From Blastochloris sulfoviridis (lineage in GTDB: Bacteria > Pseudomonadota > Alphaproteobacteria > Rhizobiales > Xanthobacteraceae): DNA of 64,000 bases. Positions within the stretch are counted from its first letter, which is position 1. The number at the start of each line of letters is the position of its first letter. The DNA lies in assembly GCF_008630065.1 (NCBI RefSeq), contig NZ_VWPL01000011.1:49457-113456 (forward strand), given 5' to 3'. The notes beneath the pieces were generated by a model, which was not told where the DNA came from, did no database searches, and saw only the letters and a list, made by a program, of their open reading frames with translations. Below are positions 1 to 8,264 of this stretch, piece by piece. The position numbers and the translations under genes are program-made.

Positions 1-358
1 TCTTGGAATTGGCCAGAACGATGCCGTCAAAGCCGACCTTGACCTCGATCGGCGTGGCGCCGTTCTTCTTGCAGGTGTCGAACTCGGACTGGGTGATGCG
101 ACGCGAGGCGTTGCTGGCATCCGGCGTGTTGGCGCCGACGCCGGCGCAGAACAGCTTCATGCCGCCACCGGTGCCGGTCGACTCGACGATCGGCGCCTTG
201 CCGAACTTCTGGCCGAACCGTTCCGCCACCGCCGTGGTGAAGGGGAACACGGTGGAGGAACCGACCACCTGGATGCGGTCGCGGGCTTCGGCCGCGCCGG
301 ACACGAGAGCGCCGGCCGCCACAAGCGCAAGCGCGCTGGCGATAGTCGTGAGCTTCAC
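1..358 (-). CDS. pstS: Phosphate ABC transporter substrate-binding protein PstS, N-terminal part (runs off the left edge)
   Basis: Periplasmic phosphate-binding protein that feeds the PstCAB importer. About 119 codons are visible. A signal peptide (MKLTTIASALALVAAGALV) is followed by the family start RIQVVGSSTVFPF and by ESTGTGGGMKLFCAGVG, the phosphate-binding loop region of PstS. A GTG start at 358 is chosen because AAGGAG lies 8 bases upstream and the reading begins with Lys-Leu and a hydrophobic stretch. The 3' part and presumably pstCAB lie outside the window. The order phoR then pstS matches many Hyphomicrobiales, so control by PhoR/PhoB is expected; a candidate Pho box lies about 105 bases upstream. 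Confidence 0.93.
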   Translation of the reverse strand, partial: MKLTTIASALALVAAGALVSGAAEARDRIQVVGSSTVFPFTTAVAERFGQKFGKAPIVESTGTGGGMKLFCAGVGANTPDASNASRRITQSEFDTCKKNGATPIEVKVGFDGIVLANSK

Positions 359-462
359 GAGAAATCTCCTTGGTTGCGAATCCGGCCCCGGTAACGGCCG
401 CGCAGGCGGCGACGGGCGCAGACTCATTCAGACACGGACAGTGCTACAGGTCCGCCGGCAAG

Positions 463-495
463 CTTGTATGACTCATTCATGAAGGCCATGTGACA
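463..495 (-). promoter_or_regulatory. pstS: Candidate Pho box of pstS (three 11-bp direct repeats)
   Basis: Read on the minus strand, three consecutive 11-mers TGTCACATGGC, CTTCATGAATG and AGTCATACAAG share TCAY at the same offset. PhoB sites are 11-bp repeats with a CTGTCAT-like core, so spacing and core fit. The site lies between the phoR stop and pstS. It is a pattern match only. Confidence 0.5.
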
Positions 496-497
496 CT

Positions 498-1838
498 TCA
501 TGGCATTGACTCCGCTTGCTTTTTAGCCGGCGGCAAAACCTGCGACAGGTCCATCCGAACGGCGAAGATCGTGCCCTTGCCGGCCTCGCTGGCGATCGAC
601 AGGCGGCCGCGATGGCGGTTGACGATGTGCTTGACGATGGCCAGCCCGAGGCCGGTGCCGCCCTGCTCGCGGCTTCTCGGCACATCCACGCGGTAGAAGC
701 GCTCGGTGAGGCGCGGCAGGTGCTCGGGCGCGATGCCAAGGCCGTAATCGATCACCGACACCACCGCCTCCCGGCTGCCGTCCTCGCGCGCGGTCTCGGC
801 GCAGACGACGTCGATGCCCCGCTCGGTGCCGCCATATTTCAGCGCGTTCTCGATCAGGTTCTCGAAGACGCGGATCATCTCGTCGCGGTCGCCCTGCACC
901 GGCAGGCTGGCGGCCTGCTCGTTCAGCCGCAGCTCGATGCCGCGGTCGAGCGCAAGCGGCGCGAGCGCGTCGATCACCTCGCGCGCAACGTGCACGAGGT
1001 CGACCCGGGTGTCGGGCCGGATGTGCAGGTTGAGCTCGATGCGCGACAGCGACAGAAGGTCGTCGATCAGCCGCGACATGCGCTTGGCCTGCTCGGCCAT
1101 GATGGCCAGGAATCGCTCGCGCGCGGCGGCGTCGTTGCGGGCCGGCCCCTGGATGGTCTCGATGAAGCCGGACAGCGAGGCGAGCGGCGTGCGCAGCTCG
1201 TGGCTGGCATTGGCGACGAAGTCGGCCCGCATCTGCTCCAGCCGGCGCTGCTGGGTGAGGTCGCGCAGCAGCACCAGCACCACGTCGGGCAATCCCGGCG
1301 CCACCGCCTCCGTGCCCGAGAAGCGCACCGGGGCGACGTGGGCCTCATACCAGCGGTCGACCGGGATGCGGGCTTGGAACTCGACGCGGCGGGCCGAGGC
1401 GCCGCCGGCCACCGCCCGCACCGCCTCCAGCACCTCCGGAACCCGGAGCGTGAAGGTCAGCGGCTCGCCGATGCGCGCCGGGCCGATCGTCGCCTCGACC
1501 CGCGAATTGGCGGCCAGCACCCGGGCGCGCCGGTCGACCAGCAGCGCCGGCTCGGGCAGCGCCGCGACCAGGTGGCCGAGCCGATCATCCTGGGTGGGCG
1601 AATGCGCCTCGCGCGGAAGCGCGGCCAGCGGCGACCGGCGGCGGCGGTCGGGCAGTGCTGCGGCGCCGGTCACCAGGGCGAAGCCGGCGAGGGCGACCAG
1701 GGGATCGAGCCCGCCGATCATGACACCGCCCGCCGCCGCGCCCGCCGCGGCGATCAGGACCCTGCGTGCCACAACGAGGCGCCCCGGAAGATCCAGGCCG
1801 GCCAAGTCAGCGGCGTCGGACTGCTCGCGAAAACGCAT
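498..1838 (-). CDS. phoR: Phosphate regulon sensor histidine kinase PhoR
   Basis: Membrane-anchored histidine kinase that controls PhoB. About 446 aa from the ATG at 1838. An N-terminal hydrophobic segment ([17 protein letters not shown] and the next 20 residues) anchors it. A PAS-like region follows, then an H box ([15 protein letters not shown]), N box ([12 protein letters not shown]), G1 ([11 protein letters not shown]), F box (RFYRVD) and G2 ([13 protein letters not shown]). The reading frame is open upstream to about 1943; ATG codons at 1862 and 1838 are both possible, and 1838 is preferred because it starts just before the hydrophobic segment. Its position directly upstream of pstS identifies it as PhoR rather than a generic kinase. 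No phoB lies in the window. Confidence 0.9.
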   Translation of the reverse strand: MRFREQSDAADLAGLDLPGRLVVARRVLIAAAGAAAGGVMIGGLDPLVALAGFALVTGAAALPDRRRRSPLAALPREAHSPTQDDRLGHLVAALPEPALLVDRRARVLAANSRVEATIGPARIGEPLTFTLRVPEVLEAVRAVAGGASARRVEFQARIPVDRWYEAHVAPVRFSGTEAVAPGLPDVVLVLLRDLTQQRRLEQMRADFVANASHELRTPLASLSGFIETIQGPARNDAAARERFLAIMAEQAKRMSRLIDDLLSLSRIELNLHIRPDTRVDLVHVAREVIDALAPLALDRGIELRLNEQAASLPVQGDRDEMIRVFENLIENALKYGGTERGIDVVCAETAREDGSREAVVSVIDYGLGIAPEHLPRLTERFYRVDVPRSREQGGTGLGLAIVKHIVNRHRGRLSIASEAGKGTIFAVRMDLSQVLPPAKKQAESMP

Positions 1839-2090
1839 GTTGATCCGCCCGATCTGGTGCATAACCCCATGGCCGGCCGGCGCCAACCATGGCTCGCCTG
1901 CAACCACGCATGGTTCGCCCGCAACGCCGGTCGGCCCGCGCACGGCTTGGCTTTCCTTGGCCGTCCTTGCCCTGCCTTGGCTTGGCCGTCCTTGGCCGGC
2001 CGTCCCGGCGGCGGCGAATCACCGGACCTGTATGCCACGCGCGTGCCACGCGGCTATGTCAGGGACAGGAATACCATGGAGGTTTCGACG
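1839..2090. other. Intergenic gap with simple-sequence CTTGG/CCGTCC repeats
   Basis: Roughly 250 bases between divergent phoR and the secreted-protein gene. Positions 1945-2007 are a low-complexity stretch in which CTTGGCCGTCCTTG-like units recur twice. It should hold the promoters of both genes, but I see no convincing -35/-10 pair. Confidence 0.5.
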
Positions 2091-2705
2091 ATGCGGTTCG
2101 GCCGAAGGCCGGTTGGCCAGATGCTCCTCACCCTGCTCGCGCTCTGGCCGGCGGCGGTCCGTGCCGGCGAGCCCCTGCCGCTGCCGAGCGTGGACTTCGC
2201 CGCCCACGGCACCTTCATCGGCGGCGGCACGATGACCATCCGTCACCACGGCGGCACGCTGCGCACCGACATGACCATGCCGGGCGCACCGATGCCGATG
2301 ACCGGCTATTTCGACCTGGCGACCAAGAAAGCCCTCATGGTGGTGTCGACGCCGGCCGGACCGATGGCGATGGAGGTCAGCCTTGCCGACCAGGTCGGCT
2401 ATGGCGCGATGATCGGCACCGGCGTGCGCGAAGGGCGCGACGCGGTGGCCGGCGAGCCCTGCGACATCTGGCGCATCGAGACCAGCCGCCCGGAGGAGCC
2501 GGTGCGCTCCTGCATCACCGCCGACGGGATCGCGCTGCGCACCGATGCCGTGGTCGGCGGCAAGCCCCAGACGGTGTTCGAGATCGCCGGCCTGACGCGT
2601 GGCGCCCAGAACCCCGCAGATCTGCGCATGCCGCGCGACGTGCCGGTGATGCGCATGCCGATGCCGCAGCCCGGCGCGCCGCGGCCTGCGGTGCCGGCGC
2701 GCTGA
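2091..2705 (+). CDS. Secreted protein of unknown function
   Basis: A 204-aa product with a clear signal peptide (basic MRFGRRP start, hydrophobic core LLTLLALWPAAV, AxA-like cleavage near Ala-Val-Arg-Ala-Gly). The mature part is rich in Met and Pro (TMTIRHHGG, DMTMPGAPMPMTG, VMRMPMPQPG) and has two Cys that could form a disulphide (EPCDIW and VRSCIT). The pattern of a short beta-rich chain with a repeated Met-Pro motif recalls the DUF4412-type lipoprotein fold, but I do not recognise a family with certainty. The ATG at 2091 is preferred over 2076 because GGAGG at 2078-2082 gives ideal spacing. Periplasmic location is inferred. Confidence 0.7.
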   Translation: MRFGRRPVGQMLLTLLALWPAAVRAGEPLPLPSVDFAAHGTFIGGGTMTIRHHGGTLRTDMTMPGAPMPMTGYFDLATKKALMVVSTPAGPMAMEVSLADQVGYGAMIGTGVREGRDAVAGEPCDIWRIETSRPEEPVRSCITADGIALRTDAVVGGKPQTVFEIAGLTRGAQNPADLRMPRDVPVMRMPMPQPGAPRPAVPAR

Positions 2706-2731
2706 AGCCCCCGGCCTGAGGCCGGGGGGCT
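2706..2731. terminator. Bidirectional hairpin between convergent genes
   Basis: A GC-rich inverted repeat (AGCCCCCGGCC, loop TGA, GGCCGGGGGGCT) fills the 25-base space between the stops of two convergent genes. There is no T-tract, so the strength is uncertain. Confidence 0.55.
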
Positions 2732-3846
2732 CAGGCGCCGGGGGCGGTGCCGTCCGGCTTGCCGGCGCAGGCCGTGCCGGGGTCGCGACAGGCTGGGCCG
2801 GCTTCGGAAGACGCCTTGGCTTCTTTGGTCCTGAACAGCAGGGCGTCGCGCAGGCCGCTCACGCCGCCGAGCCAGACCTCCCGCGACGCCAGCAGCACCA
2901 GCGCGACGGCGAACGGCATCAGATAATAGAACACCCGGAACAGCAGGAGCGAGGCCAGGAGCTCCTCCTTGTCGAACACCGGCACGCCCCACTTGCCGCT
3001 GGTGAAGGCCACCAGCATGGCGGCGTCGAACACGCCGATGCCGCCGGGCGTGTGGCTGGCGAAGCCGAGCAGCGTTGCGGTGATGAACACCACCGCGACG
3101 GTGATGAAGTCGGCATCGGGGTGCGCCGGCATCAGCACGAACATCGCCAGCGCGCAGCAGGTGAGATCGACGACGCCGATGACGATCTGCAGCAGCGTCG
3201 GCCCGCGCGCCGGCAAGGTGACGTACCAGCTCCCGCGGCCATAGATGCGCGGCTTGCGGCCGATCCACATCACATAGGCCACCAGCCCGCACAGCGCGGT
3301 GACGGCGATGATGCGATTGGCCAGCGGCGGAAGCTGATCCACCGCCGAGGCGGCCTCGGGATGGATGAAGATGCCGATGCCCAGCACCGTGATGTTGCCG
3401 AGCCAGAAGGTGAGGCCGGCGACGAAGGCGAGCCGCGCGACATCGAGCACGGTCAGGCCCCAGCCCGAATAGAGGCGATAGCGCACGGTGCCGCCGGTGA
3501 ACACCGTGGCACCGACATTGTGGCCGATCGAATAGCTGGAGAAGCCGGCCAGCGCCGCCACTCGATAGGGAATGTGACCCTTGCCGATGGTGTGCAGGCC
3601 GAACCAATCGTAGAAGGTGAGCGTGAAGTAGCCGAGCACGACGAACAGCGCGGCCAGCAGCAGCGCGTGCACCGGCTTGCTGGTGAAGGCCTCGCCCACT
3701 TCGGCGAGGTTGATGCCGTGCAGCATCTTCCACAGCACGTAGCAGGCGACACCGAGAATGAGCACCGACAAGATGAGCCCGAGGCGGTGCCAGCCGATCC
3801 GGGTACGCAGCAGGTGGCCGACGCGACTCAACAAACTGCCGGCCAT
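2731..3846 (-). CDS. Flippase-like integral membrane protein (lysylphosphatidylglycerol synthase TM domain, UPF0104)
   Basis: A 371-aa polytopic protein with about eight hydrophobic segments. The family signature region FSSYSIGHNVGATVFTGG and the later SHTPGGIGVFDAA match the UPF0104/PF03706 membrane domain, which occurs in MprF (as the flippase part), AglD-like proteins and many stand-alone proteins. No catalytic aminoacyl-transferase domain follows, so it is a stand-alone membrane domain, probably for lipid or hopanoid/glycolipid handling. ATG 3846 is chosen because GGGGAG lies 5 bases upstream; an open frame extends to 4014 but starts in noncoding-looking DNA. The C-terminal 40 residues are hydrophilic with four Cys. 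Substrate unknown. Confidence 0.8.
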   Translation of the reverse strand: MAGSLLSRVGHLLRTRIGWHRLGLILSVLILGVACYVLWKMLHGINLAEVGEAFTSKPVHALLLAALFVVLGYFTLTFYDWFGLHTIGKGHIPYRVAALAGFSSYSIGHNVGATVFTGGTVRYRLYSGWGLTVLDVARLAFVAGLTFWLGNITVLGIGIFIHPEAASAVDQLPPLANRIIAVTALCGLVAYVMWIGRKPRIYGRGSWYVTLPARGPTLLQIVIGVVDLTCCALAMFVLMPAHPDADFITVAVVFITATLLGFASHTPGGIGVFDAAMLVAFTSGKWGVPVFDKEELLASLLLFRVFYYLMPFAVALVLLASREVWLGGVSGLRDALLFRTKEAKASSEAGPACRDPGTACAGKPDGTAPGA

Positions 3847-4022
3847 GCTCTCTCCCCGCTGCGGTCCACGCGATACTGCCCGCACCCACGTCCGGACGAG
3901 CCGGCCGTCTGGGTAGCAGAGCCGCGGCGGGTCGAGAACATCAATTTTGCAGCACCCGCCGGCCGCGGTGCCGGAGATCGGATGCCGGCGCGTCATGCGA
4001 TCCCCGGCGACCATCCCCTGGC

Positions 4023-4080
4023 CGCCGGAAACCGGCTTGTCGGACTTCCTCGTTCGGAAGCGGGACTTTCAGCGATTTCA
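4023..4080. repeat. Possible degenerate copy of the family-A intergenic repeat
   Basis: The segment CCGGAAACCGGCTTGTC followed by GTTCGGAAGCGGGACTTTC resembles the second half of the three-hairpin repeat described at 15506 and 60557. It is short and diverged. Confidence 0.3.
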
Positions 4081-4129
4081 CGCCGCCCCCCCCGGCCGGC
4101 GGCCGGGGTTCTGGTCAGTCGACGACCTG

Positions 4130-4585
4130 TCAGTCGACGACCTGGACGGTGACCGGGGCGAGGCCCGACGAAATCATGCCGATGCGCTGGGCCGCGGCAC
4201 GCGACAGATCGATCACCCGGCCGCGCACATAGGGCCCGCGATCATTGATGCGGACACGGACCGAGTTGCCATTGCGGTGATTGGTGACGCGCACCACCGT
4301 GCCGAGCGGCAAGGTGCGGTGGGCGGCGGTGAGGCCATTGGGGTTGAAGCGCTCGCCGGTGGCGGTGCGCTGGTTCTGCCAGTAGTAGGAGGCGACGCCG
4401 CGCTGGCCGCCGCGCGACTTCCGGCCGCTGTCGGCGTCCGCACGCTCGGCTGCGGCCGGCTGCGTCCTGGCGAACCGCCCTTCGACGCTGGCAGCGGCCA
4501 CGCTTGGGGCAACGACGCTGCCGGACGCGGCCAGGGCCGCAAGAATACTGGAAACCTTCAGCAACGCTCCTGTTCGTCTAAGCAA
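4130..4585 (-). CDS. rlpA: Septal ring lytic transglycosylase RlpA family protein
   Basis: A 151-aa exported protein with a double-psi beta-barrel domain that cuts denuded glycan strands in the cell wall. The signal peptide is [17 protein letters not shown]. The RlpA core is visible: [33 protein letters not shown], then [20 protein letters not shown] and [15 protein letters not shown], including the catalytic-region Asp of RINDRGP. No SPOR domain follows, so it is a short form. Translation appears to start at TTG 4585 with GGAG 8 bases upstream. The 15 bases covering the last codons and stop are duplicated in tandem at 4114-4143. Confidence 0.88.
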   Translation of the reverse strand: MLRRTGALLKVSSILAALAASGSVVAPSVAAASVEGRFARTQPAAAERADADSGRKSRGGQRGVASYYWQNQRTATGERFNPNGLTAAHRTLPLGTVVRVTNHRNGNSVRVRINDRGPYVRGRVIDLSRAAAQRIGMISSGLAPVTVQVVD

Positions 4586-5115
4586 AAGCTACTCTCCTAT
4601 ACTCGACGTATCACCACGGTTTTGTTTCAAACCAGCGAATGGTCGGGCAATATCCACATGAATTTGACCATTATTCGATGCCTTGGCCATAACCATGGTA
4701 TAATTTAGCTCTCTATGAAATTTCACCTATTATGCATAATTCCATTCATTCAAAATCGTTTTTCATGAAATTCAACCTGCCGCGCCCTTTCGATTCTCGC
4801 GTCATGGCTGCAGATCCTGGGATCCTCCCCAATAGACTTATCCCGCTACGGCCTATTCAGGATGCGGGGCGGCGAGGCCTGGAGGTCCTTGTCGATTGAT
4901 GCCTCGGCGGCATGGCGCGCTGCCGTCTCATCTTGCCGGACCGCCAGCAGGGCGGCGGCGCCTGGGCGGCTCCGCGGCGAGGGGCGGCGCGCCGATGCAG
5001 GCTGAAGCTGCGGAAGCGGCGGCAGTGAACTGCCAACTTGCACCGGCTGACCGTTTCCGGCATATTGGCCTCGTCCGTTATGGATTCTCATCCGGGCCTG
5101 ATCGGCCGCAGTTGA
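4586..5115. other. Divergent rlpA/rimP intergenic region, partly AT-rich
   Basis: About 530 bases without a convincing gene. Positions 4590-4800 are strikingly AT-rich for this genome and hold a TATAAT at 4699-4704 but no well-spaced -35. The rest is GC-rich with only unsupported small open frames. No tRNA gene is visible here, unlike the metY that leads this operon in enterobacteria. Confidence 0.5.
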
Positions 5116-5148
5116 GAGTGGGCCCCACCCCGGGACCCGCTCTTTTTT
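5116..5148 (+). terminator. Rho-independent terminator just before rimP (candidate attenuator)
   Basis: Stem GAGTGGG (5116-5122) pairs with CCCGCTC (5136-5142), with three further pairs inside, and is followed at once by TTTTTT (5143-5148). It points rightward, 34 bases before the rimP start. Since rlpA is divergent, the only rightward transcript it could end is the rimP operon leader or an unseen small RNA. Confidence 0.7.
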
Positions 5149-5182
5149 ATTACCTGCGGCATGACGGCCCGCGGGAGCAGCA

Positions 5183-5839
5183 ATGAGCGTGATCGCCGCG
5201 GCCGATGAGCCGCGTTTCGCCACTGAGCAGGGGCTGGCCGCGCGCGTGGCCGCCGTGGTCGAGCCGGTGCTGGGCGGCATCGGCCTGCGGCTGGTGCGCG
5301 TGCGCATCAGCGGCATCGCCGGCAAGACCGTGCAGATCATGGCCGAGCGGCCCGATGGCACGATGACCATCGACGATTGCGAGGCGGCGAGCCAGGCGAT
5401 CTCGCCGGCGCTCGACGTCGACGATCCGATCGAGGGCGCCTACCATTTGGAGGTGTCCTCGCCCGGTATCGACCGGCCGCTGGTGCGCCGCAGCGATTTC
5501 GTCCGCTGGGCCGGCCACGTCGCCAAGATCGAGATGCGCCTGCCGCAGGCACGCGGCCGCAAGCGCTTTCACGGCCTGGTCAAGGGGCTGGAGGACGACG
5601 CGGTGCGGCTGGAGCGCAGCGATGCCCGCGAGGACGAGCCGGTGGAGGTGCTGCTGCCGGTCGCCGAGATCGGCGAGGCGCGGCTGGTGCTGACCGATGA
5701 CCTGATTGCGGAAGCCCTGAGGCGGAGCCGCGCCGACGAGCCGGATGAACCGCCGGCTGACGAGACCGTTCTTTCCAACGACGCCGACCGGGCGCCGCGC
5801 CGCGGCCCCGGGCGATTCAAACGCAAGGAGACCCACTGA
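5183..5839 (+). CDS. rimP: Ribosome maturation factor RimP
   Basis: Cytoplasmic factor for 30S subunit maturation, 218 aa. The N-terminal alpha/beta domain shows the family motif [14 protein letters not shown] at about residues 88-101 and an earlier [14 protein letters not shown] segment. A small SH3-like C-terminal domain follows ([15 protein letters not shown]). The tail after residue 175 is longer than in E. coli (about 150 aa) and charged, as is usual in alphaproteobacteria. The stop overlaps the nusA start as TGATG, so the two are translationally coupled. It is the first gene of a long rightward operon. Confidence 0.95.
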   Translation: MSVIAAADEPRFATEQGLAARVAAVVEPVLGGIGLRLVRVRISGIAGKTVQIMAERPDGTMTIDDCEAASQAISPALDVDDPIEGAYHLEVSSPGIDRPLVRRSDFVRWAGHVAKIEMRLPQARGRKRFHGLVKGLEDDAVRLERSDAREDEPVEVLLPVAEIGEARLVLTDDLIAEALRRSRADEPDEPPADETVLSNDADRAPRRGPGRFKRKETH

Positions 5840-7515
5840 TGGCGACGGTCAGCGCCAATAGGCTGGAGTTGTTGCAGATCGCCGACGCCGTGGCGCGCGA
5901 GAAGGTGATCGACCGCTCGATCGTCATCGCGGCGATGGAGGATGCGATCCAAAAGGCCGCCCGCTCGCGCTACGGCAGCGAGACCGAGGTGCGCGCCGAG
6001 ATCAACCCCAAGACCGGCGAACTCCGGCTGTCGCGCCTCCTCTTGGTCGTCGACCAGGTCGAGAACGACGCCACGCAGATCGCGGTGGAGGAGGCGCGGC
6101 GCAAGAACCCGGCCGCCCAGGTCGGCGACTACATCGCCGAGACGCTGCCGCCGCTGGAATATGGCCGCATCGCCGCCCAGTCCGCCAAGCAGGTGATCGT
6201 GCAGAAGGTGCGCGAGGCCGAGCGCGACCGCCAGTACCAGGAATTCAAGGACCGCATCGGCGAGATCGTCAACGGCGTGGTCAAGCGCGTCGAGTACGGC
6301 AATGTCATCGTCGATCTCGGCCGCGGCGAGGGCATCATCCGCCGCGACGAGCTGTTGCCGCGCGAGGTGTTCCGCAATGGCGACCGGGTGCGCGCCTTCG
6401 TCTACGACGTGCGGCGCGAGGCGCGGGGCCCGCAGATCTTCCTGTCGCGCACCCACCCGCAATTCATGGCCAAGCTGTTCGCCCAGGAGGTGCCGGAAAT
6501 CTATGACGGCATCGTCGAGGTGAAGGCGGTGGCCCGCGACCCGGGCTCACGCGCCAAGATCGCGGTGTCCTCGCGCGATTCCTCGGTCGACCCGGTCGGC
6601 GCCTGCGTCGGCATGCGCGGCTCGCGCGTGCAGGCGGTGGTCAACGAGCTGCAGGGCGAGAAGGTCGACATCATCCCCTGGAACCCGGACTTCGCCACCT
6701 TCATCGTCAACGCCTTGGCCCCGGCCGAGGTGGTCAAGGTGGTGCTCGACGAGGACCGCGAGCGCATCGAGGTGGTGGTGCCCGACCAGCAGCTGTCGCT
6801 GGCCATCGGCCGGCGCGGCCAGAACGTCCGCCTCGCCTCCCAGCTCACCGGCTGGGACATCGACATCCTCACCGAGCAGGAGGAGTCCGAGCGGCGCCAG
6901 AAGGAATTCGCCGCCCGCACCCAGGCCTTCATGGAGGCGCTCGACGTCGACGAGATGGTCGGCCAGCTCCTGTCGTCCGAAGGCTTCAACTCGGTCGAGG
7001 AACTGGCCTACGTCCCGGTCGAGGAACTGGCCGGCATCGAGGGCTTCGACGAGGAGACCGCGGCCGAGCTGCAGACCCGCGCCCGCGACTATCTCGCCCG
7101 CGTCGAGGCCGAGTTCGACACCGAGCGGCAGGCGCTCGGCGTCGAGGATGCGGTGAAGGAGGTGCCCGGCGTCACCACCAAGATGCTGGTGGCGCTCGGC
7201 AAGGCCGGCATCAAGACGGTCGAGGACCTCGCCGGCTGCGCCACCGACGACCTGCTCGGCTGGACCGAACGCCAGGACGGCGAGAGCGTCCACACGGCGG
7301 GCGCGCTCGACGGCTTCGAGCTGTCGCGCGAGGACGCCGAGACGCTGATCATGCAGGCCCGTCTGAAGGCCGGCTGGATCACCGAGGCCGACCTCGTCAA
7401 GCCGGAACCCGAAGACGCGGCGGACGGGGACGAGACCGAGGCCGAGACCAGCGCCGAGACTGAGACCAGCGCCGAGGCCGGCGCCGGCGCCGGCGCTGAC
7501 GCGCCGGAGGCGTGA
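5839..7515 (+). CDS. nusA: Transcription termination/antitermination protein NusA
   Basis: RNA polymerase-associated factor for pausing, termination and antitermination, 558 aa. In order it shows the N-terminal polymerase-binding domain ([13 protein letters not shown]), an S1 domain ([19 protein letters not shown]), KH1 ([16 protein letters not shown]), KH2 ([17 protein letters not shown]) and two helix-hairpin-helix acidic repeats in the C-terminal third. The last 40 residues are a Glu/Ala/Thr-rich low-complexity tail. It overlaps rimP by one base and runs to the start region of ylxR. Confidence 0.97.
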   Translation: MATVSANRLELLQIADAVAREKVIDRSIVIAAMEDAIQKAARSRYGSETEVRAEINPKTGELRLSRLLLVVDQVENDATQIAVEEARRKNPAAQVGDYIAETLPPLEYGRIAAQSAKQVIVQKVREAERDRQYQEFKDRIGEIVNGVVKRVEYGNVIVDLGRGEGIIRRDELLPREVFRNGDRVRAFVYDVRREARGPQIFLSRTHPQFMAKLFAQEVPEIYDGIVEVKAVARDPGSRAKIAVSSRDSSVDPVGACVGMRGSRVQAVVNELQGEKVDIIPWNPDFATFIVNALAPAEVVKVVLDEDRERIEVVVPDQQLSLAIGRRGQNVRLASQLTGWDIDILTEQEESERRQKEFAARTQAFMEALDVDEMVGQLLSSEGFNSVEELAYVPVEELAGIEGFDEETAAELQTRARDYLARVEAEFDTERQALGVEDAVKEVPGVTTKMLVALGKAGIKTVEDLAGCATDDLLGWTERQDGESVHTAGALDGFELSREDAETLIMQARLKAGWITEADLVKPEPEDAADGDETEAETSAETETSAEAGAGAGADAPEA

Positions 7516-7529
7516 GGGAGGCCCGTCGC

Positions 7530-8228
7530 GTGCTGGCAGATCTCGACCACGCAAACGCCGAGCCGGACACCGAGACCGATCGCGGCCCCCGCGACGGCCG
7601 GGCCGGGCCGGTGCGCACCTGCATCGCCACCCGCCGCCAGGGCGCGCGCGAGACGATGGTGCGCTTCGTGGTCGGGCCGGACGGCGCGGTGGTGCCCGAC
7701 CTTGCCGCGCGCCTGCCGGGCCGCGGCGCCTGGACCAGCCTCAGCCGCGCCGCGGTCGCGACCGCGGTGAAGCGGCGGGCGTTCGCGCGGGCGTTCCGGC
7801 GGGAGGTGACGGTCGATCCGGCGCTGGCCGATCAGGTCGACCAGCTGCTGGAGCGGGCGGCGCTGGAGGCGCTGTCGCTGGCCAACAAGGCCGGCGCGGT
7901 GGTGGCGGGCTTCACCAGGGTCGAGGCGGCAATCGCCGCAGGCGACGTGGCGGCGCTGATCCATGCGCGCGAAGCCGCCGACGACGGCGTCGCCCGGCTC
8001 GACCGGGCGTTGCGTGCGTCTTTGTCCGGATATGGGCCTGGAAATGCCCCCAATGGCGGAGAACTACCGATCCTCCGCCTGTTCACCGTCGAGCAATTGA
8101 GTTTGGCACTCGGGCGACCAAATGTGATACATGCAGCCGTGCTCGCTGGCGCGGCGAGCAGCGGGTTTCTCGCGCGAACAACTCGGCTCGACCGCTACCG
8201 CACGGGTGACCCGGCGGAGACAGTCTAG
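7530..8228 (+). CDS. YlxR-type RNA-binding protein fused to an L7Ae/L30e-like domain
   Basis: About 232 aa. Residues 25-95 match the YlxR/DUF448 fold (RTCIATRRQG, then LPGRGAWTSLSRAAVATAVKR). Residues 100-165 (LERAALEALSLANKAGAVVAGF) match the ribosomal L7Ae/L30e-like RNA-binding fold often fused to it in alphaproteobacteria. A basic C-terminal tail follows. The conserved slot between nusA and infB supports a role in rRNA/ribosome biology, though the function is not settled. GTG 7530 is chosen because GGGAGG lies 8 bases upstream; GTG 7512 overlapping the nusA stop is the alternative. Confidence 0.85.
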   Translation: MLADLDHANAEPDTETDRGPRDGRAGPVRTCIATRRQGARETMVRFVVGPDGAVVPDLAARLPGRGAWTSLSRAAVATAVKRRAFARAFRREVTVDPALADQVDQLLERAALEALSLANKAGAVVAGFTRVEAAIAAGDVAALIHAREAADDGVARLDRALRASLSGYGPGNAPNGGELPILRLFTVEQLSLALGRPNVIHAAVLAGAASSGFLARTTRLDRYRTGDPAETV

Positions 8229-8264
8229 CCGCAAACTTGCGTGCGATTTTAGGACCAGGACCGG

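Noticed and set aside
516..2705. Very long open frames opposite phoR, infB, trpB, purF, carA and others
   Set aside because: They are antisense or out-of-frame shadows produced by high GC content; their translations are Arg/Ala/His-rich low-complexity sequence, and the opposite strand holds a clear conserved gene.
4695..4710. TATAATTTAG in the AT-rich region as a promoter for rimP or rlpA
   Set aside because: No -35-like hexamer at 16-18 bases on either strand, so I do not call a promoter.
4846..5370. Open frame on the minus strand before rimP
   Set aside because: No recognisable motif, no ribosome site, and it overlaps the rimP start and the leader terminator.
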